DNA of 64,000 nucleotides, from the NCBI GenBank assembly GCA_023382975.1, contig JAHDXO010000055.1:1-64000 (forward strand), given 5' to 3'. The notes under the pieces are model-generated. The model worked only from the letters and a program-made list of their open reading frames with translations. It searched no databases and had not been told where the DNA came from. The stretch is from Pirellulaceae bacterium (GTDB lineage Bacteria; Planctomycetota; Planctomycetia; Pirellulales; Pirellulaceae). Each line of letters starts with the position of its first letter. Positions within the stretch are counted from its first letter, which is position 1. Positions 8,485 through 17,376 of this stretch are shown in pieces. The position numbers and the translations under genes were made by a program.

Positions 8485-8762
8485 TGCTCCAGTTCCAGGA
8501 TTTCGTGCCCAAGATGATCGCGGCGCCCGCCTTTCTGCGGTCCGCCGAGTTCGAGACGTTTGAAGCGGCGCTGGCCGCGGCCAACCACTGGCTGCACCAG
8601 AACCAAGTGGAGGTCGTGAACGTCGAGACGGTCGTCCTGCCCAACATCTGGAGCCGGTACGAGGAAGGCTCGACAGACACCGAGCTGGGAACCAGCGGCG
8701 AATCGCCCAGCCACTGGCATCAGTTCATCCGCATCTGGTACCGCACGGACTCGACCACGTGA
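8481..8762 (+). CDS. Small hypothetical protein coupled to nadD
   Basis: I do not recognise this 93-residue protein. It has no signal peptide or membrane segment and is rich in aromatic and acidic residues (for example HWLHQNQVEVVNVETVVLPN). It is very likely real because it overlaps the end of nadD (ATG within the stop region), has an AGGAG site at 8471-8475 suitable for either of two consecutive ATG codons (8481 or 8484), and overlaps the next gene by four bases in GTGA. Context suggests co-expression with NAD synthesis and an amidohydrolase. No function is inferred. Confidence 0.8.
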   Translation: MMLQFQDFVPKMIAAPAFLRSAEFETFEAALAAANHWLHQNQVEVVNVETVVLPNIWSRYEEGSTDTELGTSGESPSHWHQFIRIWYRTDSTT

Positions 8763-10057
8763 CGACTCCCGCGTCTTCCGTCCGGGCGTTCCGCGCCCGC
8801 TGGATCGTCCCCGGCGATGGCCCGCCCATCCGCGATGGCGTTCTGGCCATGGCCGGGCAGCTCATCCAATACGTTGGGCCGGACGCGGGCGATTTCCCCG
8901 CGGAGGATCTGGGGAATGTGGCGATTCTTCCGGGCTTGGTCAACTCGCACACGCATCTGGAGTTCAGCGGGCTCGAAGCCCCGCTGGGCCAGTCCGGAAT
9001 GCGGTTCACCGACTGGATCGCCGCGGTCGTCCAGCACCGCCGCGCGCGGGACGCGGACGGTCCGGTCGAGCGATCGCAGGCGATTCGGCGCGGGATCATC
9101 GAGAGTCTCGGTCACGGAGTGACCGCGATCGGCGAGATCTCGTCCGGCGATTGGCCGACCGGCGCGGTGTCGGAACTGCCGATGGAGGGCATCGTCTTTC
9201 GGGAATTGCTGGGCGCGTCGCCCGAGCGAATCGAGGCGGAACATCAGTCGGCCCGCACGTTTCTGGAATTCGATCCGGAAGCGGGACCGGCTCCGGAGCA
9301 AGGAAGTCCGGCGCCGGTCCCATTTTCCCCGCCGTCCGGTTGGCTTCGCGGCTTGAGTCCGCACGCGCCGTACTCGGTGCATCCGGAATTGCTGAGCCGC
9401 GCGGTCAGGCTGGCGCGGACCTTCGATGTTCCGCTGGCGATGCATCTGGCGGAGAGTCCCGAGGAGATCGAACTGCTGGCCGAGCGCCGTGGGCCGTTCG
9501 TGCCGCTGCTCGAGTCGCTGAACGCTTGGCATCCACGGGCCATTCCTTCCGGCTTGCGGCCGATGGATATCCTGCGCGTGCTAGCCGACGCGCCGCGAGT
9601 GTTGGTCGTCCACGGCAATTATCTGAGCGACGACGAGATCGATTTCCTCGGTGCGAACTCCGATCGCATGTCGGTCGTCTTCTGCCCTCGCACACACGGC
9701 TTTTTTCAGCATCGCAGGTATCCCTTGGCGCGGATGCTGGCCGCCGGGGTGCGAATCGCGCTGGGCACCGACTCGCGGGCCTCGACGCCGGATCTCAGCC
9801 TGTTGGCCGAGATGCGCCAGGTGGCTCGGGACTACTCCGAGATCCCGCCGGCCCGGATTCTGCAGATGGCCACGATCAACGGTGCCCGAGCGCTGGGCCT
9901 CGACGGCCACTGCGGGACGTTGGTGGTCGGGAAACACGCCAACTTGGCGATTGTGGCCTTGCCGGACGGCGAAACGGACTGCTATGAATCGCTGCTAGCA
10001 AGCGACACGCCCGTCACGGCGACTGTCTACCGAGGAGAGTTGATTGCGGGCTTCTAG
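8759..10057 (+). CDS. Metal-dependent amidohydrolase (ATZ/TRZ/MtaD-like)
   Basis: This 432-residue hydrolase starts at GTG, overlapping the preceding stop. It has the two-part composition of cyclic amidohydrolases: a small beta-sandwich made by both ends and a TIM barrel. Metal-site motifs visible are NSHTHLEFS, SPHAPYSVHP, MHLAES, VVHGNYLSDDEIDFL and GTDSRAS. The segment VFCPRTHGFF replaces the more usual CPxSN of S-adenosylhomocysteine and guanine deaminases. Members of this family deaminate purines or related nucleosides; aminodeoxyfutalosine deaminase of the alternative menaquinone pathway is one possibility, but that is inference. Confidence 0.8.
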   Translation: MTTPASSVRAFRARWIVPGDGPPIRDGVLAMAGQLIQYVGPDAGDFPAEDLGNVAILPGLVNSHTHLEFSGLEAPLGQSGMRFTDWIAAVVQHRRARDADGPVERSQAIRRGIIESLGHGVTAIGEISSGDWPTGAVSELPMEGIVFRELLGASPERIEAEHQSARTFLEFDPEAGPAPEQGSPAPVPFSPPSGWLRGLSPHAPYSVHPELLSRAVRLARTFDVPLAMHLAESPEEIELLAERRGPFVPLLESLNAWHPRAIPSGLRPMDILRVLADAPRVLVVHGNYLSDDEIDFLGANSDRMSVVFCPRTHGFFQHRRYPLARMLAAGVRIALGTDSRASTPDLSLLAEMRQVARDYSEIPPARILQMATINGARALGLDGHCGTLVVGKHANLAIVALPDGETDCYESLLASDTPVTATVYRGELIAGF

Positions 10058-10101
10058 AGAACTGCTGTCAGAGTCGCGTTCGGCGCCCGCGACCCACTTG
10101 G

Positions 10102-11607
10102 TTAGCGGGCGAGGATTTCTTCGGTCTCGAACACCGTCGGAACTTCATCGTCGGCAATGCTGGTCGGGACGATGTCCGGCAGAATCCGGTTGATGACGTC
10201 CAGCGCACTGTAGGTGAGTCCGTCGGGCGGCAGGAACCGGGCGATGGTCGCGACGTCGTCGCCCGAAGTGACCAACGGCTTTTCCGTCGAACCGTCCGCA
10301 ACGACTTGTCCCAGACCGATGTTGCCCAATAAGGCGTTGCACAGGCACTTGCGGCCCACCGTGTCCTCGATCGCGCCGCCCTTTCTCACAAAGTCATCCT
10401 CGGGTTCGGCGGAGCAACGCCAGCCGATCGTTCCGTCCTCGGTGCGATACGCTTGGCGAAGGTATCCCAAGTCGCAGACTCGCTTGCGTTTTTCGTAGCG
10501 ATTCCGTTCGGACAACGTGCCTTCGAGCTGCACGACCTTGAATGGGAAACCGGTTGGTGAAGCCACCGGGTCGGTGAAGACCCGTGCGTCGTCGGCCAGA
10601 CTGGCCTTCAACACCTGCTCTTTCAATTCGTGATCCAGGTCGGATTCGTCGCAGTAGGCAAAGGCGGTGCCGATTTGGACGCCGGCGGCGCCGGCCAACA
10701 GGGCCTGGGCCAAGCCGCTGGCCGAGGCGAATCCGCCAGCGAGCCAGAACGGCAGACCGATGCCGCGGATCGTTTCCAGATCGGGATTGTCGCGCGGCCC
10801 GTAGATGGGTTCGCCTAACTCGTTCAGCCGCAATTCGCCGCGCGGCGGAGCGTTGTGGCCGCCCGCTTGCGACAACTCGACGATGAAACCATCGACCCGC
10901 CCCTCGGATCGCCGCGCCAACATGGTGGCGAGCGTGGCCGAACTGACGATGGCGACGAACTTCGGGCGCGGCACCGGCAGTGCCTTACCGCCGCAGAAGG
11001 CGTTGGGATCGAACGTCGTGCCGTATTCCTCGTCGGCTTTCCCGCCGGTGACGTTCAGTTTCAGGGTTGCCGCCTCGCCGCGGGACAAGCGGTCGATCAG
11101 CCCCGGAATGGATTTGGGAATCCCGGCGCCCATCAGCACCCAGTCGACGCCGGCCAGCATCGCACCGTACAGCGACGGCACGGTCGGCAGTTGGATCTTC
11201 TCCAGATAGTTGATGCCGACCTGTCCGTCATGGCCCTCTTTGGCCAGATAGATTTCGACAAAGTTCGCGGCGACCAGCAGTTCCTCGCCCAGCCGAGTCG
11301 GATTGACCGCCAGCATCGGTTTCGCGCGGAACGATTGATCGGCCCTCTTGCCGCCCGGCACAAAATACCGGTCGAGAATCCGCTCCGCCACTTCGCGGAT
11401 CGGAAACATCTCGAGCGCCCGCCGCACATGGCCGCCTGGGTCTCCCAACTGCAGCCGACGGGTGAAGACGACATCGAGGCCGGTTCCGGACACCACGCCC
11501 AGTTGTCCGGCCTGCGACACGGTGCGAGCCAGTCGCCAGCCGGAGACGCCAACACCCATTCCGCCTTGAATGATCGCGGGCAGTTCGTGATTCACTGAAT
11601 TCTCCAT
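10102..11607 (-). CDS. NPD-like FMN oxidoreductase (nitronate monooxygenase / PfaD-like)
   Basis: The roughly 500-residue protein has the IIQGGMGVGVSGWRLA start and GGFASASGLAQALLAGAAGVQIGTAFA-type phosphate-binding end of the 2-nitropropane dioxygenase/FabK/PfaD flavin TIM-barrel family. A conserved-looking VELSQAGGHNAPPRG segment contains the family's catalytic-histidine region (AGGH). It is longer than simple nitronate monooxygenases (about 320-350), with extra C-terminal sequence, in the range of PfaD-type proteins. I use ATG 11607; an in-frame TTG at 11628 is also possible. It stands alone, with no polyketide or lipid synthase nearby, so the substrate is unknown. Confidence 0.78.
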   Translation of the reverse strand: MENSVNHELPAIIQGGMGVGVSGWRLARTVSQAGQLGVVSGTGLDVVFTRRLQLGDPGGHVRRALEMFPIREVAERILDRYFVPGGKRADQSFRAKPMLAVNPTRLGEELLVAANFVEIYLAKEGHDGQVGINYLEKIQLPTVPSLYGAMLAGVDWVLMGAGIPKSIPGLIDRLSRGEAATLKLNVTGGKADEEYGTTFDPNAFCGGKALPVPRPKFVAIVSSATLATMLARRSEGRVDGFIVELSQAGGHNAPPRGELRLNELGEPIYGPRDNPDLETIRGIGLPFWLAGGFASASGLAQALLAGAAGVQIGTAFAYCDESDLDHELKEQVLKASLADDARVFTDPVASPTGFPFKVVQLEGTLSERNRYEKRKRVCDLGYLRQAYRTEDGTIGWRCSAEPEDDFVRKGGAIEDTVGRKCLCNALLGNIGLGQVVADGSTEKPLVTSGDDVATIARFLPPDGLTYSALDVINRILPDIVPTSIADDEVPTVFETEEILAR

Positions 11608-11997
11608 ACTTTCGACCGTCTTCGCCAAGATTCACCACCATCATACCGGCTCACGCCATGAAGGATAGGGCGATTCGATGAAGAAATCAAATTTCAGCGG
11701 ATTTCGCCCGATTCGCGCACTGCATCCTGCTGGCACGTATGCAAACGATTCCGCCGATACGATCGACATTCTCAGCCAGAATGCGTGCCAGTCCCGCGGC
11801 AACCAGAAGCGCAACGCAGGACTCCGCAACGAGTTAGTCGCCGTGATGCGGCAACATCCGAATTGTCACAAATCCGGCTCGGGCGCAGCTACCGCAGCCT
11901 GCCTAAACGGCAAGCTCTGTATCGATCGAGCGTCAATAGAGCGCGGCTCCGATTGCGGCGCCAGACCCGTGGTCGATGCTGGCGCTTGCATCCTGCC
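11608..11997. other. Intergenic region, nothing recognised
   Basis: About 390 bp separate the starts and ends of two leftward genes. Two short open frames (11678-12022 plus, 11641-11829 minus) lack family resemblance, and the first runs into the next gene. I see no clear hairpin, tRNA or repeat here. Confidence 0.5.
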
Positions 11998-13419
11998 TCA
12001 CTGGATCTCGTACGTCATCTGACCGTGGTGCTGGGACCGAGAGACCAAGTCCATGGCGTACAGTCCGGCCAGAACGAACTCAACGCAGGATGCCCGCATC
12101 GCGGCGTCGGACGAGGCGTTGACTTCGAACGCCTTCTCCCAGATCGGCGGCACACGTTTCAGTCGCTCCGCGTACTGTGAGGAAGGCAGCAGATCGCCTA
12201 CCTCGATCTTGACGCCGCGATTGAAGATCTCGCTGATCTCCGCCAGACCGTGCTTGTCGACGTACTCCTCGAAGACCTTGCGGATCGCTTGGGCGAGCAC
12301 GGCGTCCAGGACTTGACGCTCGGACATCTGATGGCTGCCCATCAGATCCAACTCCAGCTTGCCCAGCGACGAACTGTAGATCCGCCCCAGGTCGCTGATC
12401 CGCGGGACGGCCGGCTTCTCGCCCAGCAGCACGCCGCGGTGCCGCGCGCTGGCGACCATCGTGCGGTAATTGGCGATGCTGAACCGGGCGCTGACGCCCG
12501 ACTGTTGATCGACGTATTTCGACTTGCGGGCCTGCACCGTGACCTCCTCGACGATCTCCCGCATGAAGTACGGCACGACGACCGGATAGTCGCCCGCCAG
12601 ATCGATATCGGCCTCCTGCTCCATGATCTCGATTCCGACGTCGCGCGAGCGCGGGTAGTGCGTGTGGACCACCGATCCGATGCGGTCCTTCAACTGAGGA
12701 ATGACTTTGCCGCTGCGGTTGAACGTCGATGGATTGGCCGAAAAGAGCAAGAAGATGTCCAGATCGAAGCGGATCGGGTAGCCGCGGATCTGCACGTCGC
12801 GTTCCTCCAGGATGTTGAACAAGCCCACCTGCACCAGTTCGTCCAGTTCCGGCAATTCGTTGACCGCGAAAATGCCGCGGTGCATTCTCGGGATCAGACC
12901 GAAGTGCAACGCTTCCTCGGCCGACATGCTCTCGCCGCCGGCCAGTTTCGCCGGATCGATTTCGCCGATGATGTCGGCGAACTTCGTGCCCGGCGCCAAC
13001 CGCTCCGCATAACGGTCCTCGCGGCGCCACCAGCCGATCGGCACGTGATCCTCCGAATGCTCGGCCACGAAGCGGCGGCAAACCGAGCTGATCGGAGCGA
13101 ACGGATTCTCGTGGAACGGCGCTTCGGGGATAGCCAGATAGGGGATCTCGGCATCCAGGAACCGGACTAGGCTTCGCATGATCCGTGTCTTGCCTTGGCC
13201 TTTCTCGCCTAGGAACAGCAGGTCGTGGCCGGAGATCAACGCCAGATTGATGTCCGGGATCACCGTGCTTTCGAATCCGATCACGCCGGGAAACAACTCG
13301 TCCCCCGCCGCCAGCATCCGTAGGAAATTGTCGCGGATCTCCTGCTTGATCGATTTCGGCTGCCAGCCGCTGTCGCGCAGCTCGCGCAGCGTCGTTGGTC
13401 GGCGACTTGGTTGGTTCAT
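11998..13419 (-). CDS. AAA+ ATPase, magnesium-chelatase subunit I-like
   Basis: This 473-residue cytoplasmic ATPase starts at ATG 13419, behind a CCGGAG site; a longer frame to 13722 would run through the promoter and into the ZIP gene. Walker A is LGEKGQGKTRIM, and the Walker B/sensor region reads GIFAVNELPELDELVQVGL, as in BchI/ChlI-type AAA+ proteins. LLFSANPSTFNRSGKV and LKDRIGSVVHTHYPRS correspond to sensor 1 and the arginine-finger region. Related planctomycete and actinobacterial proteins work as remodelling ATPases with von Willebrand factor partners; no such partner is adjacent here. No sign of chlorophyll synthesis is present. Confidence 0.8.
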   Translation of the reverse strand: MNQPSRRPTTLRELRDSGWQPKSIKQEIRDNFLRMLAAGDELFPGVIGFESTVIPDINLALISGHDLLFLGEKGQGKTRIMRSLVRFLDAEIPYLAIPEAPFHENPFAPISSVCRRFVAEHSEDHVPIGWWRREDRYAERLAPGTKFADIIGEIDPAKLAGGESMSAEEALHFGLIPRMHRGIFAVNELPELDELVQVGLFNILEERDVQIRGYPIRFDLDIFLLFSANPSTFNRSGKVIPQLKDRIGSVVHTHYPRSRDVGIEIMEQEADIDLAGDYPVVVPYFMREIVEEVTVQARKSKYVDQQSGVSARFSIANYRTMVASARHRGVLLGEKPAVPRISDLGRIYSSSLGKLELDLMGSHQMSERQVLDAVLAQAIRKVFEEYVDKHGLAEISEIFNRGVKIEVGDLLPSSQYAERLKRVPPIWEKAFEVNASSDAAMRASCVEFVLAGLYAMDLVSRSQHHGQMTYEIQ

Positions 13420-13461
13420 GGCGGCGTGCTCCGGAGATCGAGAGAATTGCGGAACCTCAGC

Positions 13462-13467
13462 ATTATA
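13462..13467 (-). promoter_or_regulatory. Candidate -10 element for the AAA+ ATPase gene
   Basis: Read leftward, TATAAT lies 43 bp before the ATPase start codon, with a weak ACTTGC hexamer 17 bp further upstream. It supports the ATG at 13419 rather than the longer frame. Confidence 0.45.
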
Positions 13468-13500
13468 GACGCCACCGCCGTTCGGCAAGTCTCGCGCCCC

Positions 13501-13530
13501 TTGTGCGGATGACGGGAAAGTGCCTACGAT
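13501..13530 (+). promoter_or_regulatory. Candidate promoter for the ZIP transporter gene
   Basis: TTGTGC (13501-13506) and TACGAT (13525-13530) with an 18-bp spacer form a moderate sigma70-like promoter about 77 bp before the chosen start codon, back to back with the promoter of the divergent ATPase gene. Confidence 0.4.
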
Positions 13531-13606
13531 AGGCAAAGGCTGGGCGGACTGCTCGCACAGCCCGTTTTCCGGTTTCGCTCCAGCCCTGTTCCGGTTCGTC
13601 ATCCGC

Positions 13607-14641
13607 ATGTGGCCCATCATCCTCATCTCCGCGTACTGTCTGATGGTCGCGCTGGCTTCGCTGTTCGGCGGCTCGCTGCCCTCGAAAATGCGTCTCACCC
13701 ACACCGAGATGCAAACCATCATGAGCTTCGTCGGCGGGCTGGTGCTGGGCGTCGGCTTGCTGCACCTGCTGCCTCATTCGGTGGCGGAGACCAGCTCGCT
13801 GGACACAACGGTTCGCGCGGCACTGGTCGGTCTGCTGACCATGTTCCTGTTGATTCGGATCTTCCAGGTTCATCAACACGGGCCGGTCGACCAATCGACG
13901 GCGCTGAGCGGATTACCGGAATGCGGGCACGGTTGCGGACACGATCATGAGCACGAGCACGAGCACGAAGGCGACGACGAGCACGGGCACGCATGCCGGC
14001 ACGGGCACGACGACGAGCATCGACAGCACCACGGTCCCGAGCCGATGGCGCAGGCCCCGGAGTATCCGGTGGACGGCCAGTTGTGCGCGGCGCACCGTCA
14101 TCAGTACAGTTGGATTGGATTGGGGGCGGGGTTGGCCCTGCACACGATGATCGACGGCATGGCCTTGGCCGCCAGCGTCACCGCCAGTTCGCGGCACGAA
14201 GGCGCCGATTGGAAGCTGCTGGGCGTGGGTACGTTTCTGGCGGTGCTGTTGCACAAACCGCTGGACGCCATGTCGATCACGTCGGTCATGGTGGCCGGCG
14301 GCTGGTCGGCGAAAGCTCAATGGCTCGTAAACCTGGGATTCGCGTCGATGTGCGCCGCGGGCGCCGCGGTCTTTTTCCTGGGCATCCAGCAGTTCGGCGA
14401 CCAGCAGCAGATGCTGGTCGGAGTGGCGTTGGGGTTTGCGGCCGGCGTATTCCTGTGCATTTCGTTGGCGGACATTCTTCCCGAAGTCCAGTTCCATGCG
14501 CACGACCGGATCAAGCTGACGGCGGCTTTGTTGTTCGGCACGCTGCTGGCGGTCCTGATCGGTTTCCTCGAACCGGCCCACCAGCACGGCTACGGGACGG
14601 ACTGCCCCGACCCCGCCGTGCAACAGCAGCAAATCGAATAG
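13607..14641 (+). CDS. ZIP-family metal transporter with His-rich loop
   Basis: The 344-residue membrane protein is most likely a divalent metal (zinc or iron) transporter. Hydrophobic segments start with MWPIILISAYCLMVALASLFGG and continue through the typical ZIP signature regions LALHTMIDGMALAA and LAVLLHKPLDAMSI, which carry the transmembrane His-x-x-x-Asp/Glu metal ligands. Between the third and fourth segments is a cytoplasmic loop extremely rich in His, Glu and Asp (HGCGHDHEHEHEHE and onward), the usual metal-sensing or buffering loop. The frame extends 29 codons upstream, but the first membrane helix begins at the ATG chosen here. Confidence 0.9.
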   Translation: MWPIILISAYCLMVALASLFGGSLPSKMRLTHTEMQTIMSFVGGLVLGVGLLHLLPHSVAETSSLDTTVRAALVGLLTMFLLIRIFQVHQHGPVDQSTALSGLPECGHGCGHDHEHEHEHEGDDEHGHACRHGHDDEHRQHHGPEPMAQAPEYPVDGQLCAAHRHQYSWIGLGAGLALHTMIDGMALAASVTASSRHEGADWKLLGVGTFLAVLLHKPLDAMSITSVMVAGGWSAKAQWLVNLGFASMCAAGAAVFFLGIQQFGDQQQMLVGVALGFAAGVFLCISLADILPEVQFHAHDRIKLTAALLFGTLLAVLIGFLEPAHQHGYGTDCPDPAVQQQQIE

Positions 14642-14708
14642 ACGGCACGAGTGTACCATCCTACGAGTCGGGTGCGCGGTCCAATCCGGCGGTTGCTGAA
14701 TGTACACG

Positions 14709-15929
14709 CTACGTGGCGTCCGCTTGCTCGACGCGACTGACCAGCGTGCCGCGCGCGAGGCGGGTGGTGATCGACGCGCCGACTTCCGCCTGGGCGGCGT
14801 CCGTCAGCAGGGCACCGTCGCCGGTGCGCAGCGTCAGGCTGTAACCGCGTTGCAGCACGGCCAACGGGCTGAGCGATTCTAACTGGCCCGCCACGCCGCG
14901 AAGCCGTTCGCGGGATCGTTGGAGCAAGTAACGAACCGCGCGGGCGGCTCGCAGATCCAGGTCGTCCAACTGGCGCGCGCGGTCTTGGATGCGCTCGAAC
15001 GGCTTGCGAAACGCGCGGTGTTGGGCCAGCGCGTCCAGCTTGGTGCGAGCGGCACTAGCGCGGCCTCGCAAGGCGGCGGTCAGACGCTGGCGGTAGCCAT
15101 CCAGTCCGGCTCGCAGTTCGTCGGCCGACGGCACGACCAGTTCCGCCGCTTCGCTGGGTGTAAGCGCCCGGACATCGGCCACCAGATCGGACAGCGTGAC
15201 GTCGATCTCGTGCCCCACGGCGGAAACGACCGGGATGCGCGAGGCGTAGATGGCCCGCACCACGGGCTCTTCGTTAAAGCACCAGAGGTCTTCCAAGCTG
15301 CCGCCCCCGCGGGCGACGACCAGGACGTCGGGCGACTCGGGCAGCGCATTGGCAGCCCGGATGCCCCGGACCAGGTCGGCCGCGGCGCCCTCGCCCTGCA
15401 CCCTGGCCGGGATGACCAGCACATCGACGCCGCGCCAACGGCGCCGCAGCACCTCCAGAAAATCCCGGATGGCCGCGCCCGTCGGACTGGTGACCAACGC
15501 GATGCGCCGCGGAAAGCGGGGTAGCGGCTTCTTGTGTTCGGGAGCGAACAATCCCTCGGCGGCCAGCTTCTGCTGCAATTGCCGCAATGCCAGTTGCAAC
15601 GAGCCCACGCCCAGCGGTTCGATTCGCCGGATGACCAACTGGTATGCGCCGCGCGGCGGATAGACGTCGATCGCTCCCCGGCAAACCACTTCCAGCCCGT
15701 CGCGCAGATCGAAGGCCAGTTGCGACGCGACGCTGCGCCACACCACACCGCGGATCTGTGCGTCCTCGTCCTTCAGCGTCAGGTAGACGTGCCCGCTGTG
15801 CGGACGGGAGACGTTCGAAAGCTCGCCACTGACCCAGACCGACGAAAAGTCCGCTTCCAGCGTGCCTTTGATCAGCGACGTCAACTCGGACACGCTCAGC
15901 GGTCGGTCGTCGTCGGGGCCGGCGTCCAT
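14709..15929 (-). CDS. xseA: Exodeoxyribonuclease VII large subunit
   Basis: XseA is the catalytic subunit of the single-strand exonuclease ExoVII. The 406-residue protein has the N-terminal OB-fold (SVSELTSLIKGTLEADFSSVWVSGELSN), the ALVTSPTGAAIRDFL segment, the catalytic DVLVVARGGGSLEDLWCFNEE region and the HEIDVTLSDLVADVRALTPSEAAE motif, followed by a helical coiled-coil arm. The start codon directly abuts the stop codon of pntB with no gap, so it is probably co-transcribed with the transhydrogenase genes. The small subunit xseB is not seen within the window. Confidence 0.95.
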   Translation of the reverse strand: MDAGPDDDRPLSVSELTSLIKGTLEADFSSVWVSGELSNVSRPHSGHVYLTLKDEDAQIRGVVWRSVASQLAFDLRDGLEVVCRGAIDVYPPRGAYQLVIRRIEPLGVGSLQLALRQLQQKLAAEGLFAPEHKKPLPRFPRRIALVTSPTGAAIRDFLEVLRRRWRGVDVLVIPARVQGEGAAADLVRGIRAANALPESPDVLVVARGGGSLEDLWCFNEEPVVRAIYASRIPVVSAVGHEIDVTLSDLVADVRALTPSEAAELVVPSADELRAGLDGYRQRLTAALRGRASAARTKLDALAQHRAFRKPFERIQDRARQLDDLDLRAARAVRYLLQRSRERLRGVAGQLESLSPLAVLQRGYSLTLRTGDGALLTDAAQAEVGASITTRLARGTLVSRVEQADAT

Positions 15930-17342
15930 TTACAGTTCTTTCATCGCCGTCACGATGTCCAGTACCGCCTTCTGTCCGTCGGCGAAGTACATCAAGGCGT
16001 TGTCCATCGCGAACAGCGGGTTCGGGATGCCGGCGAACCCGGGGCTCAAGCTGCGTTTGATCACGATCACCGTGCGCGCCTTGTCGACGTCGATGATCGG
16101 CATGCCGGCGATCGGGCACTTCGGGTCCGTCCGGGCCAGCGGATTGACCACGTCGTTGGCCCCGATCACGATCGCCACGTCGACCGTCTCCATCGTCGGA
16201 TTGATCTGGTCCATCTCCTTGAGTTGTTCGTAGTCCACATCCGCTTCGGCCAACAGGACGTTCATGTGCCCCGGCATCCGCCCGGCGACGGGATGGATCG
16301 CGTACTCGACCGTGCCCCCGCGTTCTTCGATCAAACGGCCCAGATCGCGCACGGCGTGTTGCGCCTGGGCGACCGCCATGCCGTAACCGGGGATAAATAC
16401 GACTCGCTGTGCTCCGTCCAGCAACATCGCGATGTCCTCGGCTGAAGTGCTGCGTACGTTGGCGTACATCTCGTCGGCGCTGCCGGCCAACGCTCCCGCT
16501 TCCATCACGCCGAACAGCACGTTGCTCAACGAGCGGTTCATCGCCTTGCACATGATCTTGGTCAAGATCAAACCCGACGCGCCGACCAGCGACCCGGCGA
16601 TGATGAGCACGTTGTTGTTGATCACAAAACCGGTCGCGGCGGCGGCCAGACCCGAATACGAGTTCAGCAAGGCGATCACCACCGGCATGTCGGCGCCGCC
16701 GATCGGATTGACCAGCAGGACGCCCAGGACCGAAGCCAGTACGACGATTCCAAGGTAGAAGAGCATCGGCTGAACGTCCGATTGGCCGAACCCGCCCGCG
16801 ACCATCGCCAGCGAGAGGCCTAGCAGGAGCAGAGCCAGCAGGGCGTTCACCGCTTGCTGCGCGGGCACGCGGAACGGCCGCTTGAACATCTTCAGTTCCT
16901 GTAGCTTGCCGAACGCCACCATGCTGCCCCAGAACGTCACGGCGCCGATCAGGCCCGACGCGGCCGTGGCGGCCAGCATGACGTACGGATTGACTTCGGT
17001 TTCGGCGCCGCGCAACAACTCGGCGCCGGCCACCAACACGGACGCCCCGCCGCCGAACCCGTTCAACATGCCAACCAATTGCGGCATGGCCGTCATCTGG
17101 ATCTTCACCGCGAGAACGGCGCCGATCACCGTGCCGATGACGATACCGGTCGCCAGGAATCTGAAATCGATCACGTGCCGGTCCAACAGGGTGACGGCCA
17201 CGGCCAGCAGCATCCCCAGAGCGCCCAGCAGATTGCCGCGCACCGCGGTCTTTGGGTGCGACATCTTCTTCAGGCCGAAGATGAACAAGACGGCTGACAG
17301 CAGATAAACGAGTGGAACGATACCCGGAATGTTCACGTTCAA
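15930..17342 (-). CDS. pntB: NAD(P) transhydrogenase subunit beta
   Basis: PntB carries most membrane helices and the NADP(H)-binding domain III of proton-translocating transhydrogenase. The 470-residue protein begins with hydrophobic helices and ends with the domain III motifs GYGMAVAQAQ, AIHPVAGRMPGHMNVLLAEA and VVIGANDVVNP, followed by KARTVIVIKRSLSPGFAG. The three-gene arrangement pntAA-pntAB-pntB, read leftward, matches the split alpha subunit of many bacteria. The enzyme couples the proton gradient to NADPH formation. The gap to pntAB is about 34 bp. Confidence 0.96.
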   Translation of the reverse strand: MNVNIPGIVPLVYLLSAVLFIFGLKKMSHPKTAVRGNLLGALGMLLAVAVTLLDRHVIDFRFLATGIVIGTVIGAVLAVKIQMTAMPQLVGMLNGFGGGASVLVAGAELLRGAETEVNPYVMLAATAASGLIGAVTFWGSMVAFGKLQELKMFKRPFRVPAQQAVNALLALLLLGLSLAMVAGGFGQSDVQPMLFYLGIVVLASVLGVLLVNPIGGADMPVVIALLNSYSGLAAAATGFVINNNVLIIAGSLVGASGLILTKIMCKAMNRSLSNVLFGVMEAGALAGSADEMYANVRSTSAEDIAMLLDGAQRVVFIPGYGMAVAQAQHAVRDLGRLIEERGGTVEYAIHPVAGRMPGHMNVLLAEADVDYEQLKEMDQINPTMETVDVAIVIGANDVVNPLARTDPKCPIAGMPIIDVDKARTVIVIKRSLSPGFAGIPNPLFAMDNALMYFADGQKAVLDIVTAMKEL

Positions 17343-17376
17343 AGCTTCCGTTGGCTGAATCAGAATTCGGTGTTTT

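Noticed and set aside
11678..12022. Small rightward frame MKKSNFSGFRPIRAL between the FMN oxidoreductase and the ATPase gene
   Set aside because: It runs into the 3' end of the neighbouring gene on the other strand, lacks any family resemblance, and a leftward frame in the same place is just as good.
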